64,000 nt of DNA from Aquatica leii (GCA_035610365.1 CM069434.1:122630895-122694894), one strand, 5' to 3'; positions 33,964 to 45,605 are shown, counted from the stretch's first letter. Notes: generated from the sequence alone by a model not told the origin. Made by a program: numbers and translations.

Positions 33964-36900
33964 AGCAACTGTAAATTGCAGTTTTTAGAAAAGACCAATT
34001 ATCAAAAAATAAATTTTAGGGGAAATTGGGCATATTTGTATAGAAATTTAATTTTTTCAATATGTTCGACATGCTCAACAATCACACATGCATATACGGA
34101 ATTTTTCTTTAATTGAATTAGCTTAATAACCTGCAAAGAAACGTGAAGTAGTTCTAAGCTGGAATTTGCAGAGAAAGATTTTCAAATCACTTCTATATAG
34201 AAAAAATCAGTCAAACGCGCAAAAATTTCTATGATGATGTACTTACATAAAAATTGCACGTCCCAGTGGACATTTTCAGAGCCTGGACGTGTGACGAAAG
34301 CTCAGCTTATGTGATACAACATGCGAATTATCCAAAAAGGCAAATTGTATTACGAATGCAACCTGTCGAAACTTGAATTCTACTATATATTTTGATGTTC
34401 AGAAAAAAAGCAGAATAATAAAGATAACAATTCAAAATAAAGAGATTGGATTGGATAATTTTAAAATAAATGATACGTCAGATCATAATTAATCAGCATA
34501 AAAACAGGCAATTTTTCAACAATTTTTCTTTGTTGTATTTTTTAAGTAAATAAAATTGTCGTGGTTAGCTTTACTATTTTTGACACATCTTAATAACTTA
34601 TTTTACATTTAAAAATTAAGTGTCTACACTTGTGTGTCATTTTTAGATATGAAACGATCAATTTTTAACCAGTTTATAATTTATTGAAAACATTAAATTA
34701 AATGTCATAGCAAATGTCACTAAATCCAAATTAGTATAAAAATCTTTCCTATGTATAATAATTTTCAAAAGCTTTAATGCACGAAAAGTTCGTGTAAAAA
34801 AACCACGGTAATTAATTGGAATTACATATCGCTAAATAATAACAGTCAAATTTACATAGGTAATTAAGAGTCATTAATTTTTCTATATAGGTACGTAATG
34901 TGGATGAACCCGAATGCCTAATGACTAAAAACTCGCAGTACCCGGGTTAAAAATCGTAAACACGTTCATAATTTATATTTAATAATTAACGTAATTAAAA
35001 GGTTTGCCATTATCTATTCTTTTTATTGTTTGTGCGTTACCTAAACATTGCAAATAGAAATGAATCATGGAATGATATAAGTGTGCGCTCTTATTAAGGT
35101 CTATATCTAATCTAATAAATATTTATCTATTATTCAAATAATATAAACAATTCCGTAAATACAATAAAAAAGTAAATATGTATTTATATATGACGCGAAG
35201 TGTTTTTTTGTTTAAAACCATCGTGATACACTAAAGCCGGCACTATATTAATATTGTTTAGCATATGCCGGACTCATTAAAATAATGCACAAAACAAGGC
35301 CATAAAACTAGACGATTTGAGTTATCCATAAATGTACGACACCTGCTATTTAACGTCGTTTCAGAGTTGAAGAATTTTCTATTTTAAATAAAGAAATAAA
35401 ATCAGAGATGAGCTCAGTGAAAATCGAATTTAACGGATTGCAATTAACAGTTACTTTACCATCGACGTGTAAGGTTTTGGAAAATTCACCGATTGATTTT
35501 TATGAATTACTTAATTAAACGTTACCTGATTTAATTGTCAATTAATCCAAAACATAGTACGAATCTTCGAACACAACACTACCAGTTTTCAACACTATTA
35601 ATATTTCATAATTTAACTGTATCAACTGTGCACTACAATCTACATGTATCCAACTGCTGCTTACTTCTCTGTTTACCTTTAATTACCACCTGCTAAATTA
35701 TGCACCTAGCGGACAGGTAAATAACTATAATCTTTAGTTCTTTAAAAGCAGATGTCACTAATTTATTTAGCACGCATGCAGGTATAGTTGCGTGTATTTT
35801 TTTTTGTACGTATTTTGTAACGTAGTATTTTTTAATCCACCGTGTGGGTACAAAGTTTCAAAACAAAAAGAAAAAGAATTTGACACAATCTAAATTTTGC
35901 ACAAATTTATTTGTTTGTATGCAATATTTAAGATTTCGCATCTTAGGCTCATAAGTTTGCCGCTTTAAAAATTATGAAAAAAACTTACCTTTACGAGCGG
36001 AAACAAATACGCCACTAGAGAGCCGTATATTTTTAAAATAATTAAGTTAAAATAATTAAATTTTATTATAATAGTTTTTTTATGCTTGCGGTATTTAAAA
36101 AGAAAAACATAACTGAATCTTGGTTGCTCAATCAGCCCAATCTTTAAAGCTGAATTCAGAACTATTTCACACATGATTTCAGAAATGTTTTTTTATCAAA
36201 TATTCCAAATGATGGTAGACAGTCATGTATTACACATTTTAGTTAACGTTATAGAGTGAGCAATCGCTAATGAAATTGCAATTACCCCATTCTTTTCATA
36301 TTCTGCCACTTTGTGAGGATTTTTAGAAGTATAAACAGTACATGGGACAAAAAGCTCTGTAAATTGCATCAATTTCATATACGTAAAGAGCTACCAAATG
36401 ATACATTTGTTCAGTAAATATTAAGCGATAATATTGTAAATAAATTCAAAAACAGCAATCCATTACAGAAAATTATTAACTTTAAGTATATCAAAACTGG
36501 AAGAAGATGAATAGCTTGTAGTTTCTGACTGAGAAATAAAAATGTATTGCAGCTGAATCAACATTAAGATATCCCAAGATTTTCCAATCTTCCCTAGTAG
36601 AACAAAGCCACTCAAAACAAATCAAAAACGCATTTTCAGTGTAAAAAACTTAGAGAACACAAAATTATTTTCATAACTTGTTGCAAAATAATTTATGATA
36701 TGAAACAAATTGATTGAATTTTATTAGAACATGAAATAAATAACTCTAATAATATTTACATTTTAAATTTTACGAAACGTAAATTGTGCAATTTATCAAA
36801 AAGGGTTTTTTGAGTTATCTTTTAAAAACGTTTTGTGGTAATACACGTGTGCAATTCAAGTTCAATATAGATTACAATAACCAAATATTTTTAATGTTTT

Positions 36901-37498
36901 TAAAACCCTTAACTACACGAACACATGTATAAGGACGTCAAACAAACGTCTTCATCATTATTCACTCATATAGAATCATATTTCTCTTTGTTAAGTAGCG
37001 ACATCAGCAAACAATAATTTCCTTTCATTATATATTTTTATAACCAAACCCTGAAGTTAAAATCTTCTTGTCAAACTACTCCATTTGATTTTTGAAGACT
37101 TAAATATTTCCTGCTTAGTTTATTTTCCTAATAACAATACTTATTATGTACTAATAATTGTTACAAACGAATAAATTTACCTCATTTGGTTTAAAGAAAA
37201 TTTTGTTGATTTCCAGTTACATGTATGTATACATAGCAGATTTTGTTTATCAAAAAACTACGACAAGTTAAATAATATTTTAGACTCCAGCAAAAAAACT
37301 TTATTTTACCTAAACACTTACAAATCTGTCGTAAACAGCTAAGAAAAATTATTTGTGCATTCCCACTATGTAAAATATCCTCTCATTACCATTTGTACAA
37401 CGTTACCAAAGTAACCTGTGACATTGCGTTTTAACAATCCTTACTGTTAGCAACTTAATCATTAGGGTAAATAACATTGTGGTATTAACGTTACAGTC
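33964..37498. other. 3.5 kb without recognised gene
   Basis: AT-rich throughout. A 36-codon frame starting with ATG at 35408 is too short to support. No repeats with clear ends were detected. Confidence 0.45.
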
Positions 37499-37499
37499 A

Positions 37500-37735
37500 A
37501 CTACAGTGATATGCTGTTATTTTATAACGTTGACGCATTGTAGTTTTGTAACGTTGATGTGCTGTTGTTTTATGGTGTTGACACACTATTGTTTTATAAG
37601 GTTGACATATTGTTGTTTTATAACGTTGGCGTACTCTTGTTTTATAACCATGAGATTCTGTTGTTTTATAAGGTTGATATTTTGTTGCTATATAGCATTT
37701 ATACACTACTGTTTCATAACGATGTGATGACAACT
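37500..37735 (+). repeat. Minisatellite, about 30-bp unit
   Basis: Roughly eight diverged copies of a 30-bp unit with the core TTGTTTTATAACGTTGA. Because the period is a multiple of three it opens long frames on both strands that are chance products. Confidence 0.85.
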
Positions 37736-37999
37736 GTCACCTAACACAACTCTGTAGATGTACTTCTTCAGTATGTTAAGTTTACATCACTGATCGAGAT
37801 ATATCAGTAATTTAACTTAATTAACCCTTTGCGGCCGGAATTAATTTCTTTCAGATATTTAATTTTTTTTGCATAATTGAAAAAAATAGGCATGTTTGTA
37901 TAAGAAAACTGCAAAAAAATAATTTTCAAACATCTATTAACATTTTAAAAACGTGGTCACCTGGTAAAGCCACTTGGAACGTAACACAAAAAATAAATA

Positions 38000-38410
38000 A
38001 AGTAGTAGTTCTGAAAATTTATCAAAAAATAGAAACTTTGAACAGTTGAAAGGTAATATTTTGTAAACGCGGCTTTATTTATTATGATAAGCAGGAAAAC
38101 AATTTCGCATATGAGAAAGGCATAAGCCCACATTACATGTAGAGCATTTTCATAGCGTTCTTCGAGGATTTTTTGCGGTACATACTGCAATGTGCGCATC
38201 GAAGAGAAGATGTCCTCTCTGGCATATGAGCGCATTTATTGAATTATTTTTCTGGCGGAACATATACTTTAAATGTATCGGTGGGCTTTGGTAGAGAATT
38301 GCGAACATGTGACGGTGTTACGAGATCTGATCCTATTAGTCCGAATCTTAGTTTCAGCCTCATTTCTTTGAGTGTCGTATTTGGCGACTTTCCTCGGAAC
38401 AGTATGTATA
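38000..38410 (-). pseudogene. piggyBac transposase, C-terminal part
   Basis: On the minus strand, YILFRGKSPNTTLKEMRLKL leads into RFGLIGSDL and later RCAHCSMYRKKSSKN, then a frame-shifted SHMRNCFPAYHNK-like segment. These are the last helix and the Cys-rich zinc finger that bind the ends of piggyBac elements. The orientation agrees with the N-terminal part at 39495-39862 but is opposite to the central part between them. Confidence 0.7.
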
Positions 38411-39494
38411 AAGTAACATGGACACAAAATCCTGAATATTGCACAAACGTAAATCCTTTTATGGAAGTGGGACCAGTTATTCCACAAGATGTTGACACAC
38501 CGGTAGATATATTTTTGCAACTTTTTCCGAATAAGTTCATTGATCATCTTGTATTCCATACAAATTTGTATTATACCCAAAGAACATTTGCAAGACGTCA
38601 AGCAATGCCACCAACAAATAGCGAAGAAATGAAAACTTTTCTTGCTATCAACATAATGATGGGAATAAAACTCCTACCAAGTTATCGCGATTACTGGTCG
38701 TCAAATTTAGCTTTGCGAGATAGATTCATAAGTTTTTCCATGTCTCGAGATCGTTTCTCATGGCTTCTTGGAAATCTGCATCTAAGTGATAATACACTAC
38801 AACCAAATAAAGGAGAACCCAATTTTGATAAATTGTATAAAATACGACCATTGATTGAGACCTTATCGAAGACATTCTTAGAATCAATGCGTCCACCCAA
38901 AGAACAGGCCGATGATGAATCGATGATACGGTTTAAAGGGCGAAGTTCGCTACGCCAATATATGCCGATGAAACCGGTGAAAAGAGGCTACAAAATGTGG
39001 GTTCGCGCCGATTCAAGTGGTTATATGTGCCAATTTCAACTATATACGGGCAAAGTGTCCGATGTCTCTGTAGAAAAAAAATTAGGAAAGAGAGTTGTCC
39101 AGGACCTTACCATGCCATTGATTAGAAAAAATTAACATGTCTATTTTGACAATTTTTTCAATTCGGTAAAATTGCAGACTGATTTGCTTAAAGATGGAAT
39201 TTATGCTTGTGGAACCGCAAAAAAAGCCACAAATTCATTCCCTCCTTGAAAGAAGACAAGGAATTGAGGAGAGGTGATTATGATTACCGTATTGGGACTA
39301 ATGGTTTGGTTAGCCTAAAATGGATGGACAAGAAAACTGTTCATTTTATCAGTAATTTTCACAATCCATGCGTATGTGAGACTGTCAACAGAAGACAAAA
39401 GAATGGGGACATGTACAAAACATTATACGAAATAGATCGCAAATCGAAGAAATGGTGGCATCGGATTTTTTGGTATTGTGTAGATGCTTGCGTC
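38411..39494 (+). pseudogene. piggyBac transposase, central catalytic part (inverted)
   Basis: The plus frame to 39135 carries VTWTQNPEYCTNVNPF, FINHL-like dimer helices, and DDESMIRFKGRSSLRQYMPM with the first catalytic Asp, then KRGYKMWVRADSSGYMCQF. After a shift near 39135 the second Asp region appears (FDNFF in a corrected frame), then AKKSHKFIPSLKEDKELRRG, MDKKTVHFISNFHNP and, to 39494, SKKWWHRIFWYCVDACVV. Length and order match the family core. The segment ends abruptly at both sides and the missing N and C termini lie on the opposite strand, so an inversion of about 1.08 kb inside the gene is the simplest reading. Confidence 0.85.
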
Positions 39495-39862
39495 GTGAAG
39501 GGTAATTCGCTTGGCAATGGCACAAAGCTTGAAAGTGGGATTTCATCGTCACTATCCCAGGAGTTATCTGAATCATGTTGTGGGTTAGGAACAGAATCGT
39601 TCAAAAATCCGACCAGGTCATTATTATGCTAAAAATTTTCGTCAAGTTCCTCGTCATTAGCGTCGAAATCACTTGCGTAAGACTCGTTATCTGATGGTAT
39701 TAAAGTCAAGTATTCAACATCAATATCAAAAACCCTTTGAAATTCTTCAGGGTCTATTTTCTCCAAATCAGCGTAACAATACAATTTGTCTGAAAGAAAA
39801 TAGACTATTCTAAAAAAATGGGCAATAGTTGAATGATGAAAGTGTGGGTAGGTATATACCAA
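39495..39862 (-). pseudogene. piggyBac transposase, acidic N-terminal part
   Basis: On the minus strand, EKIDPEEFQRVFDIDVEYLT leads into an acidic run (SDNESYASDFDANDEELDEN). After a TAA at 39630 the frame continues with SDDEIPLSSFVPLPSELP. Acidic N termini of this kind precede the dimerisation domain of piggyBac transposases. The sequence stops matching at 39495, the right edge of the inverted central part. A splice-acceptor-like tract before EKIDPEEF suggests a first intron. Confidence 0.65.
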
Positions 39863-40555
39863 GTGGTTTTACTATGAAGCCATTGGGTTTATTTTCTCTA
39901 CTGCAACTTCTTGTCAAAGTATAACCCATTCCACTTTGTAATATGTTAAATTTTAACTACTATACTAACTAATTTTGTATGTACTTACTTGCCATATTAA
40001 TTAATTTGACACTAATTGCATTCAAAAACACGTGTTGCACACTCAAAACAATCTTGTCTTACGCGCGGGAACGTAATAAGTGCTTGGAAAACATCGATGA
40101 GTGAGATAGGTCGTTGCAATAATTTTTATATGTTAAACATGATCATAGGCAACACAACATGCATTATGGTATTTCCCAGCAAACACAGATGGACTTAAAT
40201 TACTGTTGAATTGCCATTAAATTACAGTAATTTAAGTAGTAATTTAAACAGTAAAAAGGGCGCCATTAAGCAACCACTTAAACTACCAAAAATTCATTGA
40301 CTTTTAAATTACTCATAAGCTACTATTAAAATACTGTTGTTATATTACCATTGAATTACTGTTAAACTACTGTTTTGAACTACTAGCAAAACTATTAAAT
40401 TATTATTAAAACCACTAACACATTTAAAAAAATAGTTTTTTTAGTTAATTATTTGTTTCTGTAATTTTTTATTTTTTTCGTTTACAGAATTTGACGCACA
40501 TGATTGATAAATTGTGGGATTTTTTTAAATTAGAAAATTTAATTTAAGTACTTAC

Positions 40556-40645
40556 CTGAGGTTTGATCCCACGAACATCAGGAAAATCCCTTGCAACCTA
40601 AACGTGTTAACCACTACTCTACCTGACCTAATACTATAAATGCTA
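40556..40645 (-). repeat. tRNA-derived SINE-like sequence
   Basis: On the minus strand, GGTCAGGTAGAGTAGTGGTT, then AACACG, gives a convincing A box. About 40 bases later GTGGGATCAAACCTC gives a B box, followed by CAGGTAAGT. The arrangement and spacing match a tRNA head, with a GGTTGCAAG loop in the anticodon position. The clover-leaf is imperfect, so it is a SINE or tRNA pseudogene rather than a working tRNA. Confidence 0.6.
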
Positions 40646-41199
40646 ACTACACGTTATATATGTTGAATACAAAATCGAGTAACTTATTCGTAATTTAATA
40701 CTTTCAACGTGAACCATTAAATATTTCACATGACAATCAATTCATGACAATTGTTATTCTGTAATCAGGATAATTCATGTCTTAGTTGCTTGAAGTGGTT
40801 TATATAATCCGAATATTTTTGGATACGGCAGGTACATAATTTCATGCAATATTGATATTCTTGTATCATAAGTGATAATATTTACTTTTGTTTTATATTT
40901 ATATTGCGTTACTGGATCCCGCAGATTAACCAATGCTATTTGACTTTCCAATATTAGTATTTGCGTAAACTGTACGAAATATTTTTAGTTGTCGATAATA
41001 ATTGCCACTTTCCTTCTTTCTATGCATTCTTCAAGCAATTGTTTGATAGCAGACCTAACTGTTTGGCAAATATAACGACTATTTTTAAAATAATTTAGCT
41101 TAACATTTATATAGCAACTCTATTACTACTGACTATGAATTTACCTTGTATTTTAACGGACATTCAATTACTATTAAACTCCCCAACCTAATTCTGCAA

Positions 41200-41640
41200 T
41201 TACTACTAAGTTACTGAGTAAACTATTCAAGCTACCAATCATTACATTACTCCTAAATTACTTTTGAATTGCTGGGTAGTATAATGGTAACTCAATTACC
41301 GGTAAACTACAACGTTAATTTTTTAAATTACTCTTAAGTTACTGGTTAAACTATTTTTAAGCTACCCACCATTACATTACTCCTTAATTACTTTCTAATT
41401 ACTGTGGGGTATAACGGTGACTCAATTACCATTAAACTACAACGTTCAATTTTTTAATTACTCTTAAGTTACTGGTTTAACTATTCTTAAGCTACGCACC
41501 ATTACATTACTCCTTAATTACTTTCTAATTACCGGGTAGTATAATGGTGACTCAATTACCATTAAACTACCACGTTTGATTTTTTAATTACTATTAAGTT
41601 ACTAATTTAATTACTTTTATGCTACCACAATACTGAAATA
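41200..41640 (+). repeat. Tandem repeat, about 130-bp period, just over three copies
   Basis: The motif GTATAATGGTGACTCAATTACC recurs in variants near 41277, 41409 and 41538, each followed by AAACTACAACGTT, a T-rich tract and AATTACT(C/A)TTAAGTTACT. The period is about 130 bp. It lies in the right half of the MITE-like element. Confidence 0.8.
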
Positions 41641-41870
41641 CTCCTAAACTACTTCGTATACTACTTTTAAACTAGTAACCATTTAAATTACTGCTAAACG
41701 TCACCTTAGACTACTCTTAAATTACGAAAAAAATTAATTTTCAATACCCAATAAACTACTAAATTAAGCTACCTTGTGTTTGCTGGGTTGTTCCAGACCA
41801 CATGGATTTTAAGGAAGTAAAAATATATTTGGTGGTATTGAGGCATAACCAGTCGGCCGGAAAGGGTTAA

Positions 41871-43690
41871 ATAAATGTACTGGCAAAGTACTCTTTAGCC
41901 GGCACTCAGTTTGCTGGCAGTGGACTAATTTGAAGTGCACCGCCGGTAACCAGGTATCACACCGGCCGATATATTGCCGGATGAATCTTCCCAATGCAGA
42001 AACCGCATTGAACCAACAATAATTACGCATTATGCCGTCACTGGAGACGTAACTAAATCACAGGTTAAATGTAGAATGGCAGTGAAATCTGTGCAATAAT
42101 GTGTACTTTGCCATCACATAAATAGTGCGCAGTTTTAAATGCATTGGCAATGTTAGTAACTTAACACAGGTTAAATGCATACATTGCCATTATCATTTTG
42201 CTTTTAATTAATAAAGTAATTTGCAAACTTAATATTTAATCTACATATACCAAAAAAAATTTTTTGTTAATACACAAAACGTATTTTCATTCATTCTGTT
42301 TACTGGCGTCTTTCTTGCTCACTTTCCCTGCTGTAAAGCTGCACCACAATTCGAATTTTTTCTTATGGCTACTTTGGAATAAAAATCTCATTATAATGCT
42401 ACTTGAATATCTTATACAGTTTTTGTTAGCTTTATCAGCAATTTCTAAACTAAAATATGAAGCTTTTAAAGTAAATATAAAGAAATCGTTTAGTATAATG
42501 TTTACAAAGTAAAAATTCCGACACTTCTGTCATAAGTCAATAAACCACTTGTAAACTCAGTCAATAAGCTACTTGCAAACATAAATTATTTAGTGAGCAA
42601 ATTCAAAAGATGTTCAAAATTCCTTTCTGATAACATTTTCCAAGGAATTTGAAAATTCTATTGTTAAAGGTTTAAGATTAAATATGCACCAAAAAATTGT
42701 TATAACAGGTAGGTAACACTTGTGTTTACCTAATATTTTCAAAAGTTCAAGTGTACAATTAATCCTCTCTACAATCTGCATATTAAATGATTATAAACCT
42801 TCTATTCTCTATAAAAACAACAATGAATTGTAACAGTTTTGCATATGTAAAAATAAAAACTTTTTTTAAAAAGTAGATATGTCAATATAATCGATTGAGT
42901 TACTTACTAAACGACTTCACTATACAAAAGATTTATTCTACAAATTATTGCAAAAATTACAACTACAGGAACCGAAACAAAATGTTTATAATACGAAAGT
43001 CGAGTTTGACAGTAATGCACTTGAAATCACATTACCTCAATATATAAAGTTAATGATTTAAGTTTAAACCTATAAAATGTAAAATACTCTGAAACCTCTT
43101 ACCATAAATTAAATTTAAAATATTTTTACAGTTTTGCGTTGTTTTATCTAGACTAATTTACTTGGGAAAAACATGTCTCGTTTCCTGCATCTTTTCATTC
43201 CTCAAAGTAGATTGAGTCGATCTAAAAAGAAATTTTTATTAAATACAACTTTGTAATAAGAATAATGAATTGGTACTTTGCATTTAACTCAAAAGCTACA
43301 CTAACATCCCATCAACTACGAAGTTCAAGGTTTTACGAATTTTTGAGGTTAAAGAGTAATATCGGTTATATCTACTTACTTACTTTGTTAGTCCATCTTT
43401 AAATTGGCGAAAAACAAATACATTTTTTCTAAATTTGAAAGCACGAAATGTGTTTGCGTAGCACAAATACGAGAATTCCTTTCTACAACAATAATATGTT
43501 ATACACGATGAGTTAAATTAACTCTGCGTAATGAGTTTTGCTTATGTTAAGACAATGTTACATTATCTTTTTATAATAACGGAACATACAGCACCGAATG
43601 TACGGGTTAAATGAACTGCCTAATACAACTGTTAACGTAATGTATCTATATAAACATTATAAAAACTGTACAGATTGACAAAAGTTTTGT
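41871..43690. other. No recognised gene
   Basis: Two related blocks containing ACAGGTTAAATG lie near 42061 and 42166. Otherwise the stretch is featureless AT-rich sequence. Confidence 0.45.
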
Positions 43691-43704
43691 CAATTTACAA
43701 GCAA

Positions 43705-43782
43705 TCTGCCGTAGTGTAGAGTGTCCAATAGTCTCCTATTACGCCGAGTGTCCATGGTTCAAATCCCGTAGCTGCCACGTCT
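43705..43782 (+). repeat. tRNA-like sequence, possible SINE head
   Basis: GCCGTAGTGTAGAGTG resembles an A box. GGTTCAAATCCCG (43753-43765) is a strong B box, followed by TAGCTGCCA. The anticodon arm (AATAG...CTATT) has a loop that is too short, and the acceptor stem does not pair, so a functional tRNA is not supported. Confidence 0.45.
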
Positions 43783-44249
43783 AAAAACTTGTCAAACAAC
43801 TACCGCCGCTTTAATTAAAAACGTATAAGTCATTAATCTTCAACGGTATTCTCTAAGAAATACCACAAATGCATTCCAAGAACCAAAATTTTATTTATTT
43901 ATTTAAAAAAAAACATCATTTTATTTTACTTTCGAAAATTGTTCTTTATTCAACACCAACGTGTTACTCTCAAAACGAATTGTTAAGACATTTATTAAAC
44001 GAACCCAATTCGTTTTGTTTTACGCGTACATTTTACGTTTTTATAATGATTATAAAACATTTTTGTGCCAAAATTTAAAACGTTTACTGTGTTTGAAAAA
44101 AAAAATTGTAAAATTTGAAAAACGGATTTGTTCTACTAGGGTTAGAGCTAATTATTTGAATTGCTTTTTTTAATTTTATGAGAATTCAAAGAGAACCATC
44201 ATTAAAAAAAAAGAAAACTTTCAAGATACAAAAAAATTAGCATTATCTA

Positions 44250-44414
44250 ACTGAATATTTTGAGACAAAAAAAGAAGATTTAAGAAAAGTAGTTTTAAAC
44301 GTTAAAGGTAACGCAGAAAACAGAAAAAGTGACGAAAAACAATCAAAAGCGGAGTGTAGAAATATAAAGAAACTTGCTTTAAAATTACTTGGTATTAGTA
44401 GTAATTCTGAGTAA
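44250..44414 (+). other. Unrecognised 54-codon frame
   Basis: The Lys-rich frame TEYFETKKEDLRKVVLNVKG continues to SSNSE and a stop at 44412. It has protein-like composition but no family I know, and it is immediately upstream of the PLE remnant. Confidence 0.2.
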
Positions 44415-44569
44415 GAGGGCAAAATAAACATTAAATAGTCAGAAGACCAAGTACTGAATCAGTGACAATTATAGCAAAAGACTTCGTTATTCTGAGCTGC
44501 AACGGTTTTCTTATTCTGTAAAGTATTGTCACTTGGCGGAAGTACGATTCAAATCAGTCATATAAAGAA

Positions 44570-45353
44570 AAGTGGACCATTTGCATTTCGCTGGCCTGAA
44601 ATTTATATGGAATATTTTGAAACTGATATTATGAAAAATGTTGAGTTAAAACCAAAAACTTGGTTCAGATATGTTGATGATACGTTTGTTGTATGGTCTC
44701 ATGGCAAAGATAAACTAAATCAGTTCTTTCAACATCTTTCCCTACAACAAAATGGATACGGGTTTAAAGAGATCCAAAACGCATGGAAAAGAGCAATAAA
44801 TCTAAAAGTCAAAGAAAACTTATCCCCTTCTACTAGAACCGCATATTTACCATACTGTATGGGTTCGACAGACAAAATAAGCAGGGTGCTAAAGAAACAT
44901 AATATTAAAACAGTCTTTACGACTAAGGATACCCTGAACACCTGGTTTACATCTGCTAAAGACAAACAAGGGGCTCTAAAACATGCCGGAGTTTGCAAAA
45001 TTCCTTGTTCCTGTGGATCAAGTTATATAGGACAGACGGGACGCTCTATTGAAGTTAGAGTAAAAAAACATATGGCTGACTGCAAACACCGCAGAGTTAC
45101 TAAATCAGCAGTGCCTGAACACATGTAGAACCAAGGACACATGCTGAACTTTGACCAAACTAAAGTGTTAACTAGAACTCTTTTCTACTTTCCCAGACTA
45201 ATCCGCGAAGCTGTGGAAATAAAAAAACATCCATGTAACATGAACCGAGAAGACAGTTTAAGACTCAGCAAATCTTGGCTACCAGTAGTATATCCTCTAA
45301 GACAAAGATCGACCTTCTTACTCCGAGTAATAACGAAGTCAGTCAAGCGGTAA
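44570..45353 (+). pseudogene. Penelope-like element: end of reverse transcriptase plus GIY-YIG nuclease
   Basis: The frame begins inside the reverse transcriptase with IYMEYFETDIMKN and has an intact catalytic YVDDTF. After FFQHLSLQQNGYGFKEIQNA a deletion has removed the thumb. The connector (AYLPYCMGSTDKISRVLKKH) and the GIY-YIG domain follow: AGVCKIPCSCGSSYIGQTGR, in which the GIY position reads GVC. One in-frame TAG at 45126 separates the final part (KSWLPVVYPLRQ), which matches the extreme C terminus of the class. The copy is 5'-truncated, so it cannot move by itself. Its terminal repeat with ribozyme follows at 45411. Confidence 0.9.
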
Positions 45354-45410
45354 CGGAAAGATAATCACGCTAAACGCTATTGGTATAAACATCGTCATTT
45401 ACACTTTTTC

Positions 45411-45605
45411 TTTCAGTGACATTTACCACTCTGAAGATGCAAGCTGCAATGTCTTGCGAAACATCAGTTTGTTTGGGTTCACGAACGACAATACGGCAAA
45501 GGCCAAGTTCTACTTTTTGTTTTGGCTATCAAGAAGAGACTATGACCAAGCCTAAGTCTGAGTGTTTTACTACGACGCGGTCCAAGCCGAAAGTCGCTTA
45601 TAATC
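45411..45605 (+). repeat. Terminal repeat (pLTR) of the third PLE family
   Basis: It is nearly identical in layout to the solo copy at 22090-22285 (minus strand). It begins in the hammerhead stem I (GTGAC) and ends near GTCCAAGCCGAAAGTCGCTT. It sits about 60 bp after the last PLE codon. Confidence 0.8.
45416..45482 (+). ncRNA. Hammerhead ribozyme in PLE terminal repeat (HHR-3)
   Basis: CTGAAGA (45431-45437) fits the CUGANGA consensus. Stem II is GCAAG (45439-45443) with CTTGC (45453-45457), then GAAA (45458-45461). ACATC follows, giving a minimal stem III and cleavage after C45465. Stem I pairs ACT (45428-45430) with AGT (45466-45468). After internal loops, GTGA (45416-45419) pairs with TCAC (45479-45482). 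This is the best of the three because both parts of stem I are preserved, as type I hammerheads need for loop contacts. Confidence 0.8.

Larger units (their letters stand above)
40175..41787. mobile_element. MITE-like element with CCCAGCAAACACA ends inside piggyBac
   Basis: CCCAGCAAACACA at 40175-40187 is perfectly repeated in inverted form at 41775-41787. Flanking TT on both sides (40173-40174 and 41788-41789) could be a 2-bp target duplication. The interior is non-coding and made largely of words such as AAATTACTGTTAAACTAC, which occur in both orientations near both ends. The TIR type occurs widely in animal MITEs. The transposase superfamily is not clear from the sequence. Confidence 0.75.
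37821..41870 (-). mobile_element. Complete piggyBac element flanked by TTAA
   Basis: TTAA at 37821-37824 is followed by CCCTTTGCGGCCGG (37825-37838). At the right end CGGCCGGAAAGGG precedes TTAA at 41867-41870, which reads TTAACCCTTTCCGGCCG on the minus strand. The ends are thus inverted repeats with a TTAA target, diagnostic of the piggyBac superfamily. The 4042-bp interior holds a transposase pseudogene on the minus strand whose central part is inverted, and a 1.6-kb MITE-like insertion (40175-41787). Confidence 0.85.

Noticed and set aside
35408..35518. 36-codon frame starting MSSVKIEFNGLQ
   Set aside because: Short, no homology recognised, no clear splice sites around it.
37479..37744. 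Overlapping open frames on both strands (61-82 codons) with Cys/Phe or Tyr/Lys repeats
   Set aside because: They are products of a 30-bp minisatellite whose period is a multiple of three. Composition is purely repeat-driven.
43705..43782. Candidate functional tRNA gene
   Set aside because: The B box is good, but the acceptor stem does not pair and the anticodon loop is too short. It is kept only as a tRNA-like repeat.
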